Shown here piece after piece: positions 7,912 to 16,997 of a stretch of DNA of 37,944 bases (within the stretch, counting starts at the first letter, position 1; each line of letters opens with the position of its first letter). The notes under the pieces are model-generated. The model searched no databases, was not told the origin of the DNA, and saw only the letters and a program-made list of their open reading frames with translations. Origin of the DNA: Desulfobacula sp. (GTDB lineage: Bacteria; Desulfobacterota; Desulfobacteria; Desulfobacterales; Desulfobacteraceae); the NCBI GenBank assembly GCA_013792075.1, contig VMSR01000190.1, forward strand, positions 1-37,944, given 5' to 3'. Both the position numbers and the translations under genes were made by a program.

Positions 7912-8613
7912 ATGAGAATAATAAATGAAATAAAACACATGGACCGGATTTGGAAAATCTTTCTTGCGTCTATCCTCGTCCTGATTCTTCTTTCCCTTTC
8001 CCAAGTTCTGATTTTCAAGTATGTGGATCCTCCCGGAACCGTCAACATGGTCTGGGAACGAATGATTTCCCCTATCATGGGAACCGAATATATCCCCTCG
8101 AAATATTCATGGCAGCCTTTTGAAAAAATCTCTCCCCACCTTAAACGCGCGGTTCTGGCATCCGAGGATCAGCGATTCCTCAGCCACAGTGGATTTGATT
8201 TTGAAGAAATGAAGATTGTGGTTGAAAACATCATCTCCCGGCAGCGGTTCAGGGGGGCCAGCACCATCAGTATGCAGGCAGCAAGATCCCTTTTTCTTCC
8301 CGCCAGCAGGTCCTTTCTTCGAAAGATTGCCGAGGCGTGGTATACCATATTAATCGAGCTTTTCTGGGACAAACGAAGAATTTTTGAAATTTACCTGAAC
8401 ACCGTGGATTGGGGGACCCATCTTGTGGGAGCCCAGGCAGGAGCCCAGGCCTATTTTTCCTGCAATGCAGGACAATTGACACGGCACCAGGCCGCCCTGA
8501 TGGCTGCTGTTTTACCCAGCCCCCACAAATGGTCTGCAAAGAATCCCAGCCCTTACATCCTGAAACGCCAGCAGCGCATCCTGAAGCAAATGCCGGCCAT
8601 GCCGCGGTTCTGA
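7912..8613 (+). CDS. mtgA: Monofunctional peptidoglycan glycosyltransferase (transglycosylase)
   Basis: The 233-residue product is a GT51 glycan-chain polymerase that links lipid II units into peptidoglycan without a transpeptidase domain. One N-terminal transmembrane anchor (about residues 14-34) is followed by the GT51 motifs: the catalytic Glu85 in ASEDQRF, then GASTISMQAARSLFL, then KRRIFEIYLNTVDWG and the AALMAAVLPSP segment. Length is normal for MtgA. AGAGGAC precedes the ATG at 7912; the later Met at codon 10 is less well placed. It ends one base before the stop of the convergent cyclophilin-FKBP gene, so there is no room for a terminator between them. Confidence 0.95.
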   Translation: MRIINEIKHMDRIWKIFLASILVLILLSLSQVLIFKYVDPPGTVNMVWERMISPIMGTEYIPSKYSWQPFEKISPHLKRAVLASEDQRFLSHSGFDFEEMKIVVENIISRQRFRGASTISMQAARSLFLPASRSFLRKIAEAWYTILIELFWDKRRIFEIYLNTVDWGTHLVGAQAGAQAYFSCNAGQLTRHQAALMAAVLPSPHKWSAKNPSPYILKRQQRILKQMPAMPRF

Positions 8614-8614
8614 C

Positions 8615-9682
8615 CTATTTAAACGCCACCAGCTCCACATCAAAAATCAAAGTGGCTTTGGGCGGAATAACACCCGGATATCCTGCTTCACCATAGGCCA
8701 GGGGATAGGCGAGCAACAGCCGCCGCATTTCTCCTTTTTTCATGCCGCTAATGCCAAGATCCCAACCTTTGATAACCTCCCCCTTTCCAAGGACAAACCC
8801 AATGGGTTCACCCCTGTCCCGGGAAGAATCAAATTTTTTTCCATCTTCCAGTACGCCTGTATAATGGACTTTTACCTGGTCCCCGGCCTTTGTGGCAGGT
8901 CCGGCCCCCGCTTTAAGGGGCACATACATGAGTCCGGATTGAATTTTCAGGACGTCGGGATGCTTTCCCATCATTCTTTTCTCAAATGCAGCCACATCTT
9001 CTTTGACCTGTATCCCTTGCTGGGCAGACAATTTATCACGGACGGCATCAACACTTGCCTGGTCGGTTTTAAAGGCCATGGCATCCTCGCCTTTTCGTAT
9101 AATGACCAGGTGTTCGATTCTGTCTCCCTGCTGGATGGTATTGACCACTTCCTGGCCGTCCACCACCCTGCCGAAAACCGAGTGCTTAAAATCCAGCCAT
9201 GGTGTTGCCTTGTGGGTGATAAAAAATTGACTCCCGTTGGTGTTGGGGCCGGAATTTGCCATGGAAAGGATTCCGGGACCATCATGGGTCAGGGAGGGAT
9301 GAAACTCATCGGCAAATTGATACCCCGGCCCCCCCCGGCCGGTCCCGTCCGGATCCCCGCCCTGGATCATGAAATCAGGAATCACCCGGTGAAAGATCTG
9401 GCCGTCATAAAATTTTATCCCCGGCTCCTTGTTTGACGCCTTTGTGCCCTGGGCGAGCCCCACAAAATTGGCCACTGTCATGGGAACCTGCTTATAATAG
9501 AGTTCAACCAGAATCGTTCCCCGATTTGTTTTAAACTCGGCATAGATCCCATCTCCAAGTTTTCCAGGGTCTGTTGTTGCCCAGGAAAAGGAGGGTATAA
9601 ATAAAAAACCCAAAAACAGACAGGCTGAAAACAGCCGAATCAAGAAAATCGATGATTTGTTTTTAACGGCAGATGTTACCAC
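8615..9682 (-). CDS. Exported cyclophilin-FKBP fusion peptidyl-prolyl isomerase
   Basis: This is a 355-residue protein with two unrelated prolyl isomerase domains. Residues about 1-35 form a signal peptide (hydrophobic core, then FSWA as the likely cleavage site), so it acts in the periplasm. Residues about 43-200 are a cyclophilin: [19 protein letters not shown] with the catalytic Arg, then [10 protein letters not shown] and [10 protein letters not shown] helical linker follows (about 205-250). Residues about 258-355 are an FKBP domain: [18 protein letters not shown], then [18 protein letters not shown] and the [12 protein letters not shown] ending. It probably helps fold outer-membrane or periplasmic proteins. 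Such dual-family immunophilins are known but uncommon; usually these domains are separate genes. Confidence 0.93.
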   Translation of the reverse strand: MVTSAVKNKSSIFLIRLFSACLFLGFLFIPSFSWATTDPGKLGDGIYAEFKTNRGTILVELYYKQVPMTVANFVGLAQGTKASNKEPGIKFYDGQIFHRVIPDFMIQGGDPDGTGRGGPGYQFADEFHPSLTHDGPGILSMANSGPNTNGSQFFITHKATPWLDFKHSVFGRVVDGQEVVNTIQQGDRIEHLVIIRKGEDAMAFKTDQASVDAVRDKLSAQQGIQVKEDVAAFEKRMMGKHPDVLKIQSGLMYVPLKAGAGPATKAGDQVKVHYTGVLEDGKKFDSSRDRGEPIGFVLGKGEVIKGWDLGISGMKKGEMRRLLLAYPLAYGEAGYPGVIPPKATLIFDVELVAFK

Positions 9683-9779
9683 GGGCGTATCCCTTTCATT
9701 ATGGTTATCTTAAAAGTATGGCTATCACTGTTATGTTTGTCTGAATCATACGGACACCAGGAATCTGGAAAGGAAAGAA

Positions 9780-9856
9780 TGGGGTGAGCGACGGGGGTCG
9801 AACCCGCGACCACCAGGACCACAACCTAGTGCTCTGCCAACTGAGCTACGCCCACC
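9780..9856 (-). tRNA. tRNA-His (GTG anticodon)
   Basis: The minus strand folds as a cloverleaf. The acceptor stem is GTGGGCG/CGCTCAC with one G-U pair. The D-arm contains AGCTCAGTTGGCAGAGC, the anticodon loop holds GTG for histidine, and the T-arm contains GGTTCGACCC. The extra G at the 5' end (9856) opposite C73 is the hallmark of histidine tRNA. The 3' CCA is encoded (to 9780). The cyclophilin-FKBP gene follows on the same strand about 100 bases further. Confidence 0.96.
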
Positions 9857-10020
9857 TCAAAAAAACTTTCTCTAACTATCAGAAGCAAAAAATTTTATCA
9901 ACTCTTTTTTTATTGTTCTGCATAATATATCGGATCATGAATCTTATATTTAAGATTGACCTTGATCCCTTGTTTGACTATTATCCCCTGGTATTGGAAT
10001 TTAATGAAAGGACCCATCAC

Positions 10021-10191
10021 ATGAACGCATTGATTGTTTTTCTGGTAAAGCTCATTTTGGGCCTTACCTTTGGTATTATTCTGATCCGCTTGTTCAGGCC
10101 CGAGTGGGGTATTTACCACGGGGTGGTAACCGGCGTCATCCTGGTTGCCCTCTCCTACGGCTTAGGTTATTTCAGGAAAAAACAACAATAA
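10021..10191 (+). CDS. Small two-helix membrane protein, function unknown
   Basis: This 56-residue protein is nearly all membrane: a first hydrophobic helix (about residues 3-21, ending before RLFRPEWG), a short polar turn, and a second helix (about 28-48, VVTGVILVALSYGLGYF), finishing in RKKQQ. The basic tail suggests the C-terminus is cytoplasmic. AAAGGAC lies 8 bases before the ATG, which I prefer over an upstream ATG at 9937 with no such site. It ends 24 bases before selB and probably shares its transcript. I do not recognise the family. Confidence 0.65.
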   Translation: MNALIVFLVKLILGLTFGIILIRLFRPEWGIYHGVVTGVILVALSYGLGYFRKKQQ

Positions 10192-10215
10192 CATACCGCC
10201 CTGGAGGGGTTTGCA

Positions 10216-12129
10216 GTGGAAAATATTATTTTAGGAACCGCCGGTCATATCGATCATGGCAAGACGAGCCTGGTAAAGGCATTGACCGGTGTGGAAACCG
10301 ACCGGCTCAAGGAAGAAAAAGAAAGGGGGATCACCATAGAGCTTGGCTTTGCCTCCCTTGATCTTCCCGACGGGAGGCACATCGGAATTGTGGACATGCC
10401 CGGCCATGAAAAATTTGTCAAAAACATGGTGGCCGGCTCCAGCGGCATTGATGTTGTGACTATGGTCATTGCAGCAGACGAAGGCGTGATGCCCCAGACC
10501 CGGGAACACATGGAGATCTGCAATCTCATGGGAATCCGGCACGGCATCATCGCCCTGACCAAGACAGACCTTGTGGACGAAGACCTCCTGGAACTGGCCC
10601 TTGACGACATCAACGATTTTGTCCAGGGCACCTTTCTGGAAGGCAAACCCATCATTCCCCTCTCTTCTGCAACAGGCCAGGGCCTGGACAAATTTATTGC
10701 CACCCTTGAATCTGTTTGCAACGAAATACCGGAACGAAAATTTTCTTCTATTTTCCGGTTGCCCGTGGACCGGGTCTTTTCCATGAAAGGGTTTGGCACT
10801 GTGATCACCGGGACCCTGACATCCGGCGTCATCCACGTGGGCGATGATATCATGGTTTATCCCAAACGAATCGTTTCCAAGGTCAGGGGTATCCAGGTTC
10901 ACAGCAACAGTGTGGACAGTGCCCCGGCCGGCACAAGGACTGCCATCAACTTCCAGGGACTTGACAAGGACACTGTTTTCAGAGGAGATATTCTCTCCAC
11001 GCCCGACACCCTCATTGAAAGCTATATGGTGGATGCCCGGTTTCATTATTTGAAAAGCAATGCCAAACCTGCCAAACCCAGAACCCGGGTTCGGTTTCAT
11101 TCGGGTACCAGTGAAATCCTGGGGTATATGGTTCTTCTGGACCGGGAAGAATTGTTGCCCGGAGACGAGGCACCGGTTCAATTTCGCCTGGAGTCCCCTG
11201 TCTGCTGCATCAAGGACGACCGCTACGTGATCCGAAGTTATTCGCCTGTAAAAACCATTGGCGGCGGGGCCATCCTGAACCCGGTTTCCCAGAAGCACAA
11301 ATTGTTTGACAAAAAAGTGATTCAGGGCCTGGATGAACTCCTGCTGGAGGACGGTGAACAGACCATATCCTTTTTTCTGTCTTTAAAAGGATTTCTGGGG
11401 CTTTCCCTGAACCAATTGCGGGTCATGACCAACATCCCGGATAAACGGCTGGCCACAACCCTGCAAAAGATGCTGGCCAAACAGGCCATCGTCCAGACGG
11501 ACAAAGAACGGCAGATCTATGTCAACGGGGCCATTTTTGATGAATTCAAGGAAAAAGTCCTTAAGAAAATTGCCGCCTACCATGCTGCCAATCCCTTAAA
11601 AGAAGGCATGCCCACCCAGGAACTCAAATCCAAGTTCCGGTATATTGAGGATGCCAAATTTTTTAATATTCTGTTTGCCAAACTGGCCAGGGAAAACATC
11701 ATTGCCCAGGACAAAAACATTGTAAAACTTGTTGATTTTAAAGTTGCCCTCAAGGTGGACCAGCACGAAGTCAAAGAAAAAATCACCCAAATATACCAGA
11801 CTGCGGGCTTAACCCCCCCGTTTTTCAGAACCATCTGCCAGGACCTGAACCTGGACCAGAAAACAGCCAAAGATGTGCTTCAGATCCTTTTTGATGAACG
11901 CGTGCTTGTAAAAGCCAAAGATGACTTAAATTTTGATGCCCGGGCAATTGCCGGCCTTGAGGAGAAGATCATTGCCCATTTAAAAGAAAAGGAAACCATC
12001 ACCACCCCGGAGTTCAAAGATATGATCGGGATTTCGAGAAAATTTGTGATCCCCCTGATCGAATATTTTGATTCCACCAACCTGACCATCCGGGTGGGAG
12101 ATACCCGCCACCTGAGAAGAAAAATTTAG
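10216..12129 (+). CDS. selB: Selenocysteine-specific translation elongation factor
   Basis: SelB brings selenocysteyl-tRNA to the ribosome at UGA codons marked by a SECIS hairpin. The 637-residue product has the EF-Tu-like GTPase: G1 GHIDHGKT (10-17), the RGITIELGFA region, G3 DMPGH (60-64) and G4 TKTD (115-118). Two beta-barrel domains and a long C-terminal half of winged-helix domains, which read the SECIS, follow. The RGITIELGFA sequence and the winged-helix tail separate SelB from EF-Tu. It starts with GTG, with GGAGGGG upstream. Its TAG overlaps the stop of the convergent hemW gene. A UGA-interrupted HesB gene at 35024-35341 is a likely user of this factor. No selA, selC or selD is visible in the window. 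Confidence 0.96.
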   Translation: MENIILGTAGHIDHGKTSLVKALTGVETDRLKEEKERGITIELGFASLDLPDGRHIGIVDMPGHEKFVKNMVAGSSGIDVVTMVIAADEGVMPQTREHMEICNLMGIRHGIIALTKTDLVDEDLLELALDDINDFVQGTFLEGKPIIPLSSATGQGLDKFIATLESVCNEIPERKFSSIFRLPVDRVFSMKGFGTVITGTLTSGVIHVGDDIMVYPKRIVSKVRGIQVHSNSVDSAPAGTRTAINFQGLDKDTVFRGDILSTPDTLIESYMVDARFHYLKSNAKPAKPRTRVRFHSGTSEILGYMVLLDREELLPGDEAPVQFRLESPVCCIKDDRYVIRSYSPVKTIGGGAILNPVSQKHKLFDKKVIQGLDELLLEDGEQTISFFLSLKGFLGLSLNQLRVMTNIPDKRLATTLQKMLAKQAIVQTDKERQIYVNGAIFDEFKEKVLKKIAAYHAANPLKEGMPTQELKSKFRYIEDAKFFNILFAKLARENIIAQDKNIVKLVDFKVALKVDQHEVKEKITQIYQTAGLTPPFFRTICQDLNLDQKTAKDVLQILFDERVLVKAKDDLNFDARAIAGLEEKIIAHLKEKETITTPEFKDMIGISRKFVIPLIEYFDSTNLTIRVGDTRHLRRKI

Positions 12130-13343
12130 AGAATCTTGTCGGCAAAGGCTTCCACAATATTGTCCAGGCGGGCCCTGCCCGAAAGGGTCAGGTGAAACTG
12201 TTTTCCAGGACCGGTTTCAAACACCCCCAATCCCTGGGTTTCAAGCCGGGACAACAGGGGAGCAAACACCCTTGAAAAATCCTGTCCCCATATTTTTTCA
12301 ACTGCCGTGATATCAATACCGTCACTGGTTCTCAGACCCAGCATGACCCGCTCCAGCACTTGCTGCTGCAAGGAGAGCGCTTCGCTTTCCCGGACCGGAA
12401 GCCGACCGGATACAAGGGTTTCAATATAGGCGCTCACATTGGCCGTGTTCCAGGATCTCACCGGAAATGCCAGGCCGGCGTCCTGCCCTTTGTCCGTCAT
12501 GGCATCAAATGAATGGGCAGAGGGGCCAAATCCGTCATAGGACCTCATCTGCCAATAGTTTGAATTGTGACAGGACCTGTTTTTCCTGCCCCTGGCAAAA
12601 TTGGATATTTCATAGTGTTCATAACCGTTCTGGCCAAGAAAAACAGAGGTTGCCATAAAAAGATCGGAAAGGGTTTCCGGGTCCGGCAATGAGAAACAGC
12701 CTTGTTCATGCCGGGCCTTCAAGAAAGTGCCGGGCCCAAGGGTCAGCATATAACAGGAAAGATGGGATACCCGGAATTCCAGGGCGCGTTTAAGGTCCTG
12801 TATCCAGTTTTCCCATGTTTCATCAGGAGTACCATAGATCAGATCGCAACCGATATTGTCAAACCCGACCGCTTTGGCCGCCTCAATGGTATCAACCGAC
12901 TGACCAATGGTATGGATCCTTCCCAACACCTTTATTTTAGCGGCATCAAATGACTGGACCCCGATACTGAGACGATTAATACCAAGATTTCTTAAGCCTT
13001 CCAGATAAAGCCTGTCCACCGTACCCGGATTGACCTCAAAGGTAATTTCAGCATCCTTTGCCACCCGGTAAGAGGTAAAAAGCGTTTCCAGAATTTTTTT
13101 AACCGCTTCCAGAGGCAGAAGAGAAGGGGTTCCCCCGCCGAAATAAAGTGTCCGGGATTTTTTAGGGGGCAAAAAAGGCTGGGCTGAGGGGCTGGACAGG
13201 CGAGTTCGAATCCCAATCTCCTGTTGAAGACTTTTCACATAGGCCGGCAGAAAAGAAAGGGTATCTGTCGAATAAAAATCACAATAACTGCATTTTTTAA
13301 TACAAAACGGAACATGGATATAAACACAAACATTTTCAGACAA
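12126..13343 (-). CDS. hemW: Radical SAM heme chaperone HemW (HemN-like)
   Basis: This 405-residue radical SAM protein starts with the HemW-type cluster motif C14-x3-C18-x2-C21 (PFCIKKCSYCDF). It then has YFGGGTPSLL, EVNPGT and RLSIGVQSF, followed by the HemN C-terminal domain (from about residue 300). HemW proteins bind heme and act as heme chaperones. True coproporphyrinogen dehydrogenase HemN is longer and has a further N-terminal segment and an extra Cys that I do not see here. The start overlaps the end of the upstream radical SAM gene by 8 bases, indicating one transcript. Confidence 0.9.
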   Translation of the reverse strand: MSENVCVYIHVPFCIKKCSYCDFYSTDTLSFLPAYVKSLQQEIGIRTRLSSPSAQPFLPPKKSRTLYFGGGTPSLLPLEAVKKILETLFTSYRVAKDAEITFEVNPGTVDRLYLEGLRNLGINRLSIGVQSFDAAKIKVLGRIHTIGQSVDTIEAAKAVGFDNIGCDLIYGTPDETWENWIQDLKRALEFRVSHLSCYMLTLGPGTFLKARHEQGCFSLPDPETLSDLFMATSVFLGQNGYEHYEISNFARGRKNRSCHNSNYWQMRSYDGFGPSAHSFDAMTDKGQDAGLAFPVRSWNTANVSAYIETLVSGRLPVRESEALSLQQQVLERVMLGLRTSDGIDITAVEKIWGQDFSRVFAPLLSRLETQGLGVFETGPGKQFHLTLSGRARLDNIVEAFADKIL

Positions 13344-14502
13344 AGCGTTTCATCAATTCATTAATGATGGTATCCACATTTTCCGGCGTGACCCCGTAAT
13401 GGGCGCAGGCCTGTTTCACCTGGCCCAGGTGGGGGCTTTCCTTCATGTCTTCGGGTCCCCGGAAAAATCCCATGCGCCGGCCCACCTGGTACAAAACCTG
13501 TTGATCCTTTGGAAGATCAAAAAACGAATCAATGATATGGATGAGCCGTTCCTTATCTTCGGGCAGTTTGCCGTTAATGGTTTCAAACAGATTCAGGATA
13601 TGATCGCTTTTCACATAAGACTGTATATTGTCAAGGCTTTCGAGAAAAAGCCTGAGTTCCTTGGCCATCATGGCATCGCTGGGTTTTTCAAATACTCCCT
13701 GCTCACATTCATGGGCAAGGGCGGTTCCGTTGGTCACAGCCAGGGTGCGGATACGGATAAAATCCGGATTAATGCTGTTCAGTGCAGATGCCGTTTCCAT
13801 GGCATGCTCTATGGACAGCTCAATGCCGCCAAGGCCGGGCATGACGTATTCAGACAATTGTATGCCGGCCTCTTTGACCTTCAGGCCGGCCCTGATATGG
13901 GTCTCTTTGGTGGTTCCCTTCCGGATCCGTTTCAACACCTTGTCTGATCCCGACTCCATGCCCACATGGATGCGGTTGAGACCGGCATGGGCCATGCGGT
14001 TAAGGTCCGAATCCTTGATACGGACAAGGGTATGGCTTCTGGCATAGGAAGTGATCCGGGACGTTTTGGGAAAACATTTTTTAATATGCCCAAGAACAAA
14101 AACCAGGTCATCGGGATTCATGATCATGGAATTTGCATCCTGCAAAAATATAGATTCCATGCCCGACGCATACCAGTTCATGGCGGCATTAAAGGCCACC
14201 CGGTCCTTAATTTCAAACCGGTTATAAAGGGTGGTTATGACATCCTGATCCACGGGTCCGCCTGGTTTTATGACCTCCCGGATACGGTTCGTATAGGTAT
14301 AAATAAGGTCTATATCCTTGATAATATTTTCAACAGACCTCAGGGAAAATTTTTTGCGCTTATAAATACTGCAAAAGGTACACAAATTCCAGGGACAATT
14401 ACGGGTCAGCCGAATGAGCAGGCTGTAAGCTTCACTTGGCGGACGGATGGCTCCCTGCTCAAATCCCGTATAGGTATCTTCCCTCTGTTGTTTTTTTTCC
14501 AT
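13336..14502 (-). CDS. Radical SAM protein of unknown substrate
   Basis: About 388 residues long from the ATG at 14502 (MEKKQQRED). The cluster motif is C-x4-C-x2-C in NCPWNLCTFCSIY, rather than the common C-x3-C-x2-C. Later motifs include LQDANSMIM, RIHVGMESGSDKVL and a GLGGIE segment, placing it in the COG1032-like radical SAM group. No B12-binding domain precedes it. The reading frame extends to 14580, but the extra residues are not family-like. It overlaps hemW by 8 bases. The pairing suggests a shared transcript, not necessarily a role in heme. I cannot name a substrate. Confidence 0.85.
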   Translation of the reverse strand: MEKKQQREDTYTGFEQGAIRPPSEAYSLLIRLTRNCPWNLCTFCSIYKRKKFSLRSVENIIKDIDLIYTYTNRIREVIKPGGPVDQDVITTLYNRFEIKDRVAFNAAMNWYASGMESIFLQDANSMIMNPDDLVFVLGHIKKCFPKTSRITSYARSHTLVRIKDSDLNRMAHAGLNRIHVGMESGSDKVLKRIRKGTTKETHIRAGLKVKEAGIQLSEYVMPGLGGIELSIEHAMETASALNSINPDFIRIRTLAVTNGTALAHECEQGVFEKPSDAMMAKELRLFLESLDNIQSYVKSDHILNLFETINGKLPEDKERLIHIIDSFFDLPKDQQVLYQVGRRMGFFRGPEDMKESPHLGQVKQACAHYGVTPENVDTIINELMKRFV

Positions 14503-14651
14503 CCTGATCAAACCCCCTGTTGTGCCATTTACATATGCTGATCTGCCTATGGTGTCCCGCTGGCTTTTGGTATCTTCCAACGAATCTATTTTATAGACAA
14601 CACAAATATTAAAGTCAATTTATTTGGGCAGATCTTGAAACTTGGGACAAT

Positions 14652-14674
14652 AGTGTGATATTTATCCTCACACT
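14652..14674 (+). promoter_or_regulatory. Inverted repeat in the kdnA upstream region
   Basis: A 7-bp perfect inverted repeat (agtgtga / tcacact, 9-base spacer) lies 37 bases before the kdnA start, in the divergent gap between kdnA and the radical SAM gene. It could be a repressor or activator site, or a weak leader hairpin. A run of A, not T, follows, so it is not a plus-strand terminator. Confidence 0.3.
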
Positions 14675-14710
14675 TATAAAAAAAACCAAAACAATCCAAA
14701 GGAGCATGCC

Positions 14711-15898
14711 ATGCCGGGTTTTGAAATATTTGGTGATGAGGAAAAAAAAGAAGTAATGGACGTCCTTGACACCGGGGTTCTGTTCAGGTACGGATTTGAG
14801 GGGACCCGAAAAGGCCATTACAAGGCCCTGGAATTTGAAAAACGACTGGGAAACATTACAGGGGCAGGTTTCAGCCATCTTTGCTCCAGCGGAACAGCCG
14901 CCCTTTGCACCGCCCTTGCCGCCTGCGGCATCGGTGCAGGAGATGAGGTCATTATCCCGCCCTTTACCTTTGTGGCAACCTTTGAGGCAGTGATCTCTGC
15001 CGGTGCAATCCCTGTGTTTGGCGAAATAGATGAAACCCTGTGCCTGAACCCCGACCGGCTGGAAGCAGTCTGTACCCCCCGAACCAAGGCGGTGGTGCCG
15101 GTGCACATGTGCGGCGCCATGGCCCGTATTGATGAAATAAAAAAATTTTGCGACCAAAAAGGACTTATCCTGCTGGAAGATGCCTGCCAGTCTTTGGGGG
15201 CCTCTTTCCAAGGCAAGGCCCTGGGGACCTTCGGCCTTGCAGGCTGCTTTTCCTTTGATGCCGTAAAAACCGTTACCTGCGGCGAAGGCGGGGGAATCGT
15301 CACCGACAGCCGTGGGGTATATGACCTGTGCGATCAGTTTTCCGACCACGGCCATGACCATTTGGGAGGCCCTGACCGGGGCGCCGACGACCATCCCATC
15401 ATCGGCACCAATTACAGGATCAGCGAATTAAACGCCGCAGTGGGGCTTGCCCAGCTGAACAAACTTCCCCTTATTCTGGATATCCAGAGAAAAAACAAAA
15501 AAGCCATCAAAGACGCCATGACAGACCTGCCCGGTGTGAGCTTTCGCTACCTGCCCGATCCCTTTGGGGATTCTGCTTCTTTTTTAAGTTTTTTTCTGCC
15601 CACACAGGAACGGGCCCGGCAGGTGGCTGCCAACCTTGCGGCAAACGGAATCCCATGCCCCTATTGGTATGACAACAACTGGCATTATTATAAAAAGTGG
15701 CACCACTTAAAGCAATTAAAAGGACCGGCCCGCCTGGCCCTTGAGCTGGCCGATAATTTGCCGGACTATAAAAACCTGGTGCTGGAAGAATCCGATGCCA
15801 TCATGAAACGGACCATTTCCATGCAGATCATGCTCTCCTGGTCCCAGACGGATATCGACCGGCGGATCCAGGCCATCGTTAAATCATTTAAAGCATAA
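14711..15898 (+). CDS. kdnA: 8-amino-3,8-dideoxy-manno-octulosonate (Kdo8N) transaminase
   Basis: This is a DegT/DnrJ/EryC1-family PLP aminotransferase of 395 residues. The cofactor Lys186 lies in SFDAVKTVTCGEGG, the Asp of LLEDACQSLG contacts the PLP ring, and CSSGTAAL binds the phosphate. Sugar aminotransferases of this fold are common. The specific call comes from the gene directly after it, which closely resembles KdnB, and from the KdsB gene next in line. Together these make KdnA, which aminates the 8-oxo form of Kdo to Kdo8N. AAAGGAG lies 7 bases before the ATG. It is the first gene of the operon. Confidence 0.86.
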   Translation: MPGFEIFGDEEKKEVMDVLDTGVLFRYGFEGTRKGHYKALEFEKRLGNITGAGFSHLCSSGTAALCTALAACGIGAGDEVIIPPFTFVATFEAVISAGAIPVFGEIDETLCLNPDRLEAVCTPRTKAVVPVHMCGAMARIDEIKKFCDQKGLILLEDACQSLGASFQGKALGTFGLAGCFSFDAVKTVTCGEGGGIVTDSRGVYDLCDQFSDHGHDHLGGPDRGADDHPIIGTNYRISELNAAVGLAQLNKLPLILDIQRKNKKAIKDAMTDLPGVSFRYLPDPFGDSASFLSFFLPTQERARQVAANLAANGIPCPYWYDNNWHYYKKWHHLKQLKGPARLALELADNLPDYKNLVLEESDAIMKRTISMQIMLSWSQTDIDRRIQAIVKSFKA

Positions 15899-15917
15899 TC
15901 AATTATAAGGATACCCC

Positions 15918-16985
15918 ATGTTTAGAAATTTCAAACTAGTCCCCAATGTCATTTTTGGAAGGGGCTGTTTTTCCCAACTGGATGAAATCATTGAACGACA
16001 ACGGACTGATACGGATGCCTGGGCGGTTTTTGTCATTGATGATGTGTTCCGGGGAAAAGACCTGGAAAAAAGAATCCCCCTCCACGACAAAGATCTTCTC
16101 CTCTGGGTCAATGTGGATGACGAACCCAAAACTTCCTATGTGGATCAGCTGACCCTTGAGGTAAGAAACACCAGGCCCACCCTGCCCTGTGCCATCATCG
16201 GCATCGGGGGCGGCAGCAGTATGGATCTTGCAAAGGCCATTGCCCTGATGCTGACTAATGCTGGGTCTTCCACCCTCTACCAGGGATGGGATTTGATTAA
16301 AAACCCGGCCGTCTTCCACGCTGCCGTGCCCACCCTGTCCGGAACCGGGGCTGAAGTTTCCCGGACCACCGTACTCACCGGCCCTGAAAAAAAGCTGGGT
16401 ATGAACTCGGATTACACGGTCTTTGACCAGGTGGTCCTGGATCCGGAACTGATCCGGGACGTGCCCCGGGACCAGCATTTTTATACGGGAATGGATTGCT
16501 ACATCCATTGTGTAGAATCCCTTCAAGGCACTTTTTTAAATGAGTTTTCCAAATCCTACGGAGAGAAATCCCTGGATCTTTGCCGCCAGGTTTTTATCGA
16601 CAACCACCCGGACAAGGATGACAAATTAATGATGGCCTCCTTTTTCGGCGGGATGAGCATTGCCTATTCCCAGGTCGGGGCCTGCCATGCCCTTTCCTAT
16701 GGTCTGTCCTATGTCCTGGGAACCCACCACGGGGTCGGCTGCTGCATCACCTTTGACGTGCTTGAAGAATACTATCCAGACGGGGTCAAAGAGTTCCGGA
16801 CCATGATGGAAAAAACAGGGGTGGACATTCCCAGGGGCCTGACCCGCAACCTTACAGATGCCCAGATGGAGACCATGATTACCGTTGCCCTAGGACTTGA
16901 TCCTTTGTGGGAAAACTGCCTGGGCAAAGACTGGAAAACAATCATGACCCGGGATAAGGCCAGATCCCTATTCCTCAAATTATAA
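15918..16985 (+). CDS. kdnB: 3-deoxy-manno-octulosonate (Kdo) 8-oxidase
   Basis: This 355-residue iron-type alcohol dehydrogenase is nucleotide-binding through GIGGGSSMDLAKA (about 95-107), with PTLSGTGAEVSRT. Metal ligands are expected at Asp193 and His197 (MDCYIHCVESLQG), His257 and His271 (ACHALSYG, GTHHGVG). The start MFRNFKLVPNVIFGRG and the middle block MDCYIHCVESLQGTFLNEFS are the pattern I remember from Shewanella KdnB, which oxidises C8 of Kdo before KdnA aminates it. It begins 19 bases after kdnA. An ordinary alcohol dehydrogenase is the alternative, made unlikely by the operon. Confidence 0.87.
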   Translation: MFRNFKLVPNVIFGRGCFSQLDEIIERQRTDTDAWAVFVIDDVFRGKDLEKRIPLHDKDLLLWVNVDDEPKTSYVDQLTLEVRNTRPTLPCAIIGIGGGSSMDLAKAIALMLTNAGSSTLYQGWDLIKNPAVFHAAVPTLSGTGAEVSRTTVLTGPEKKLGMNSDYTVFDQVVLDPELIRDVPRDQHFYTGMDCYIHCVESLQGTFLNEFSKSYGEKSLDLCRQVFIDNHPDKDDKLMMASFFGGMSIAYSQVGACHALSYGLSYVLGTHHGVGCCITFDVLEEYYPDGVKEFRTMMEKTGVDIPRGLTRNLTDAQMETMITVALGLDPLWENCLGKDWKTIMTRDKARSLFLKL

Positions 16986-16997
16986 AAAGAGCTGACA

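Noticed and set aside
10231-11298. Long minus-strand frame opposite selB
   Set aside because: It is antisense to selB with no recognisable domain; codon bias in GC-rich genes often leaves such frames open.
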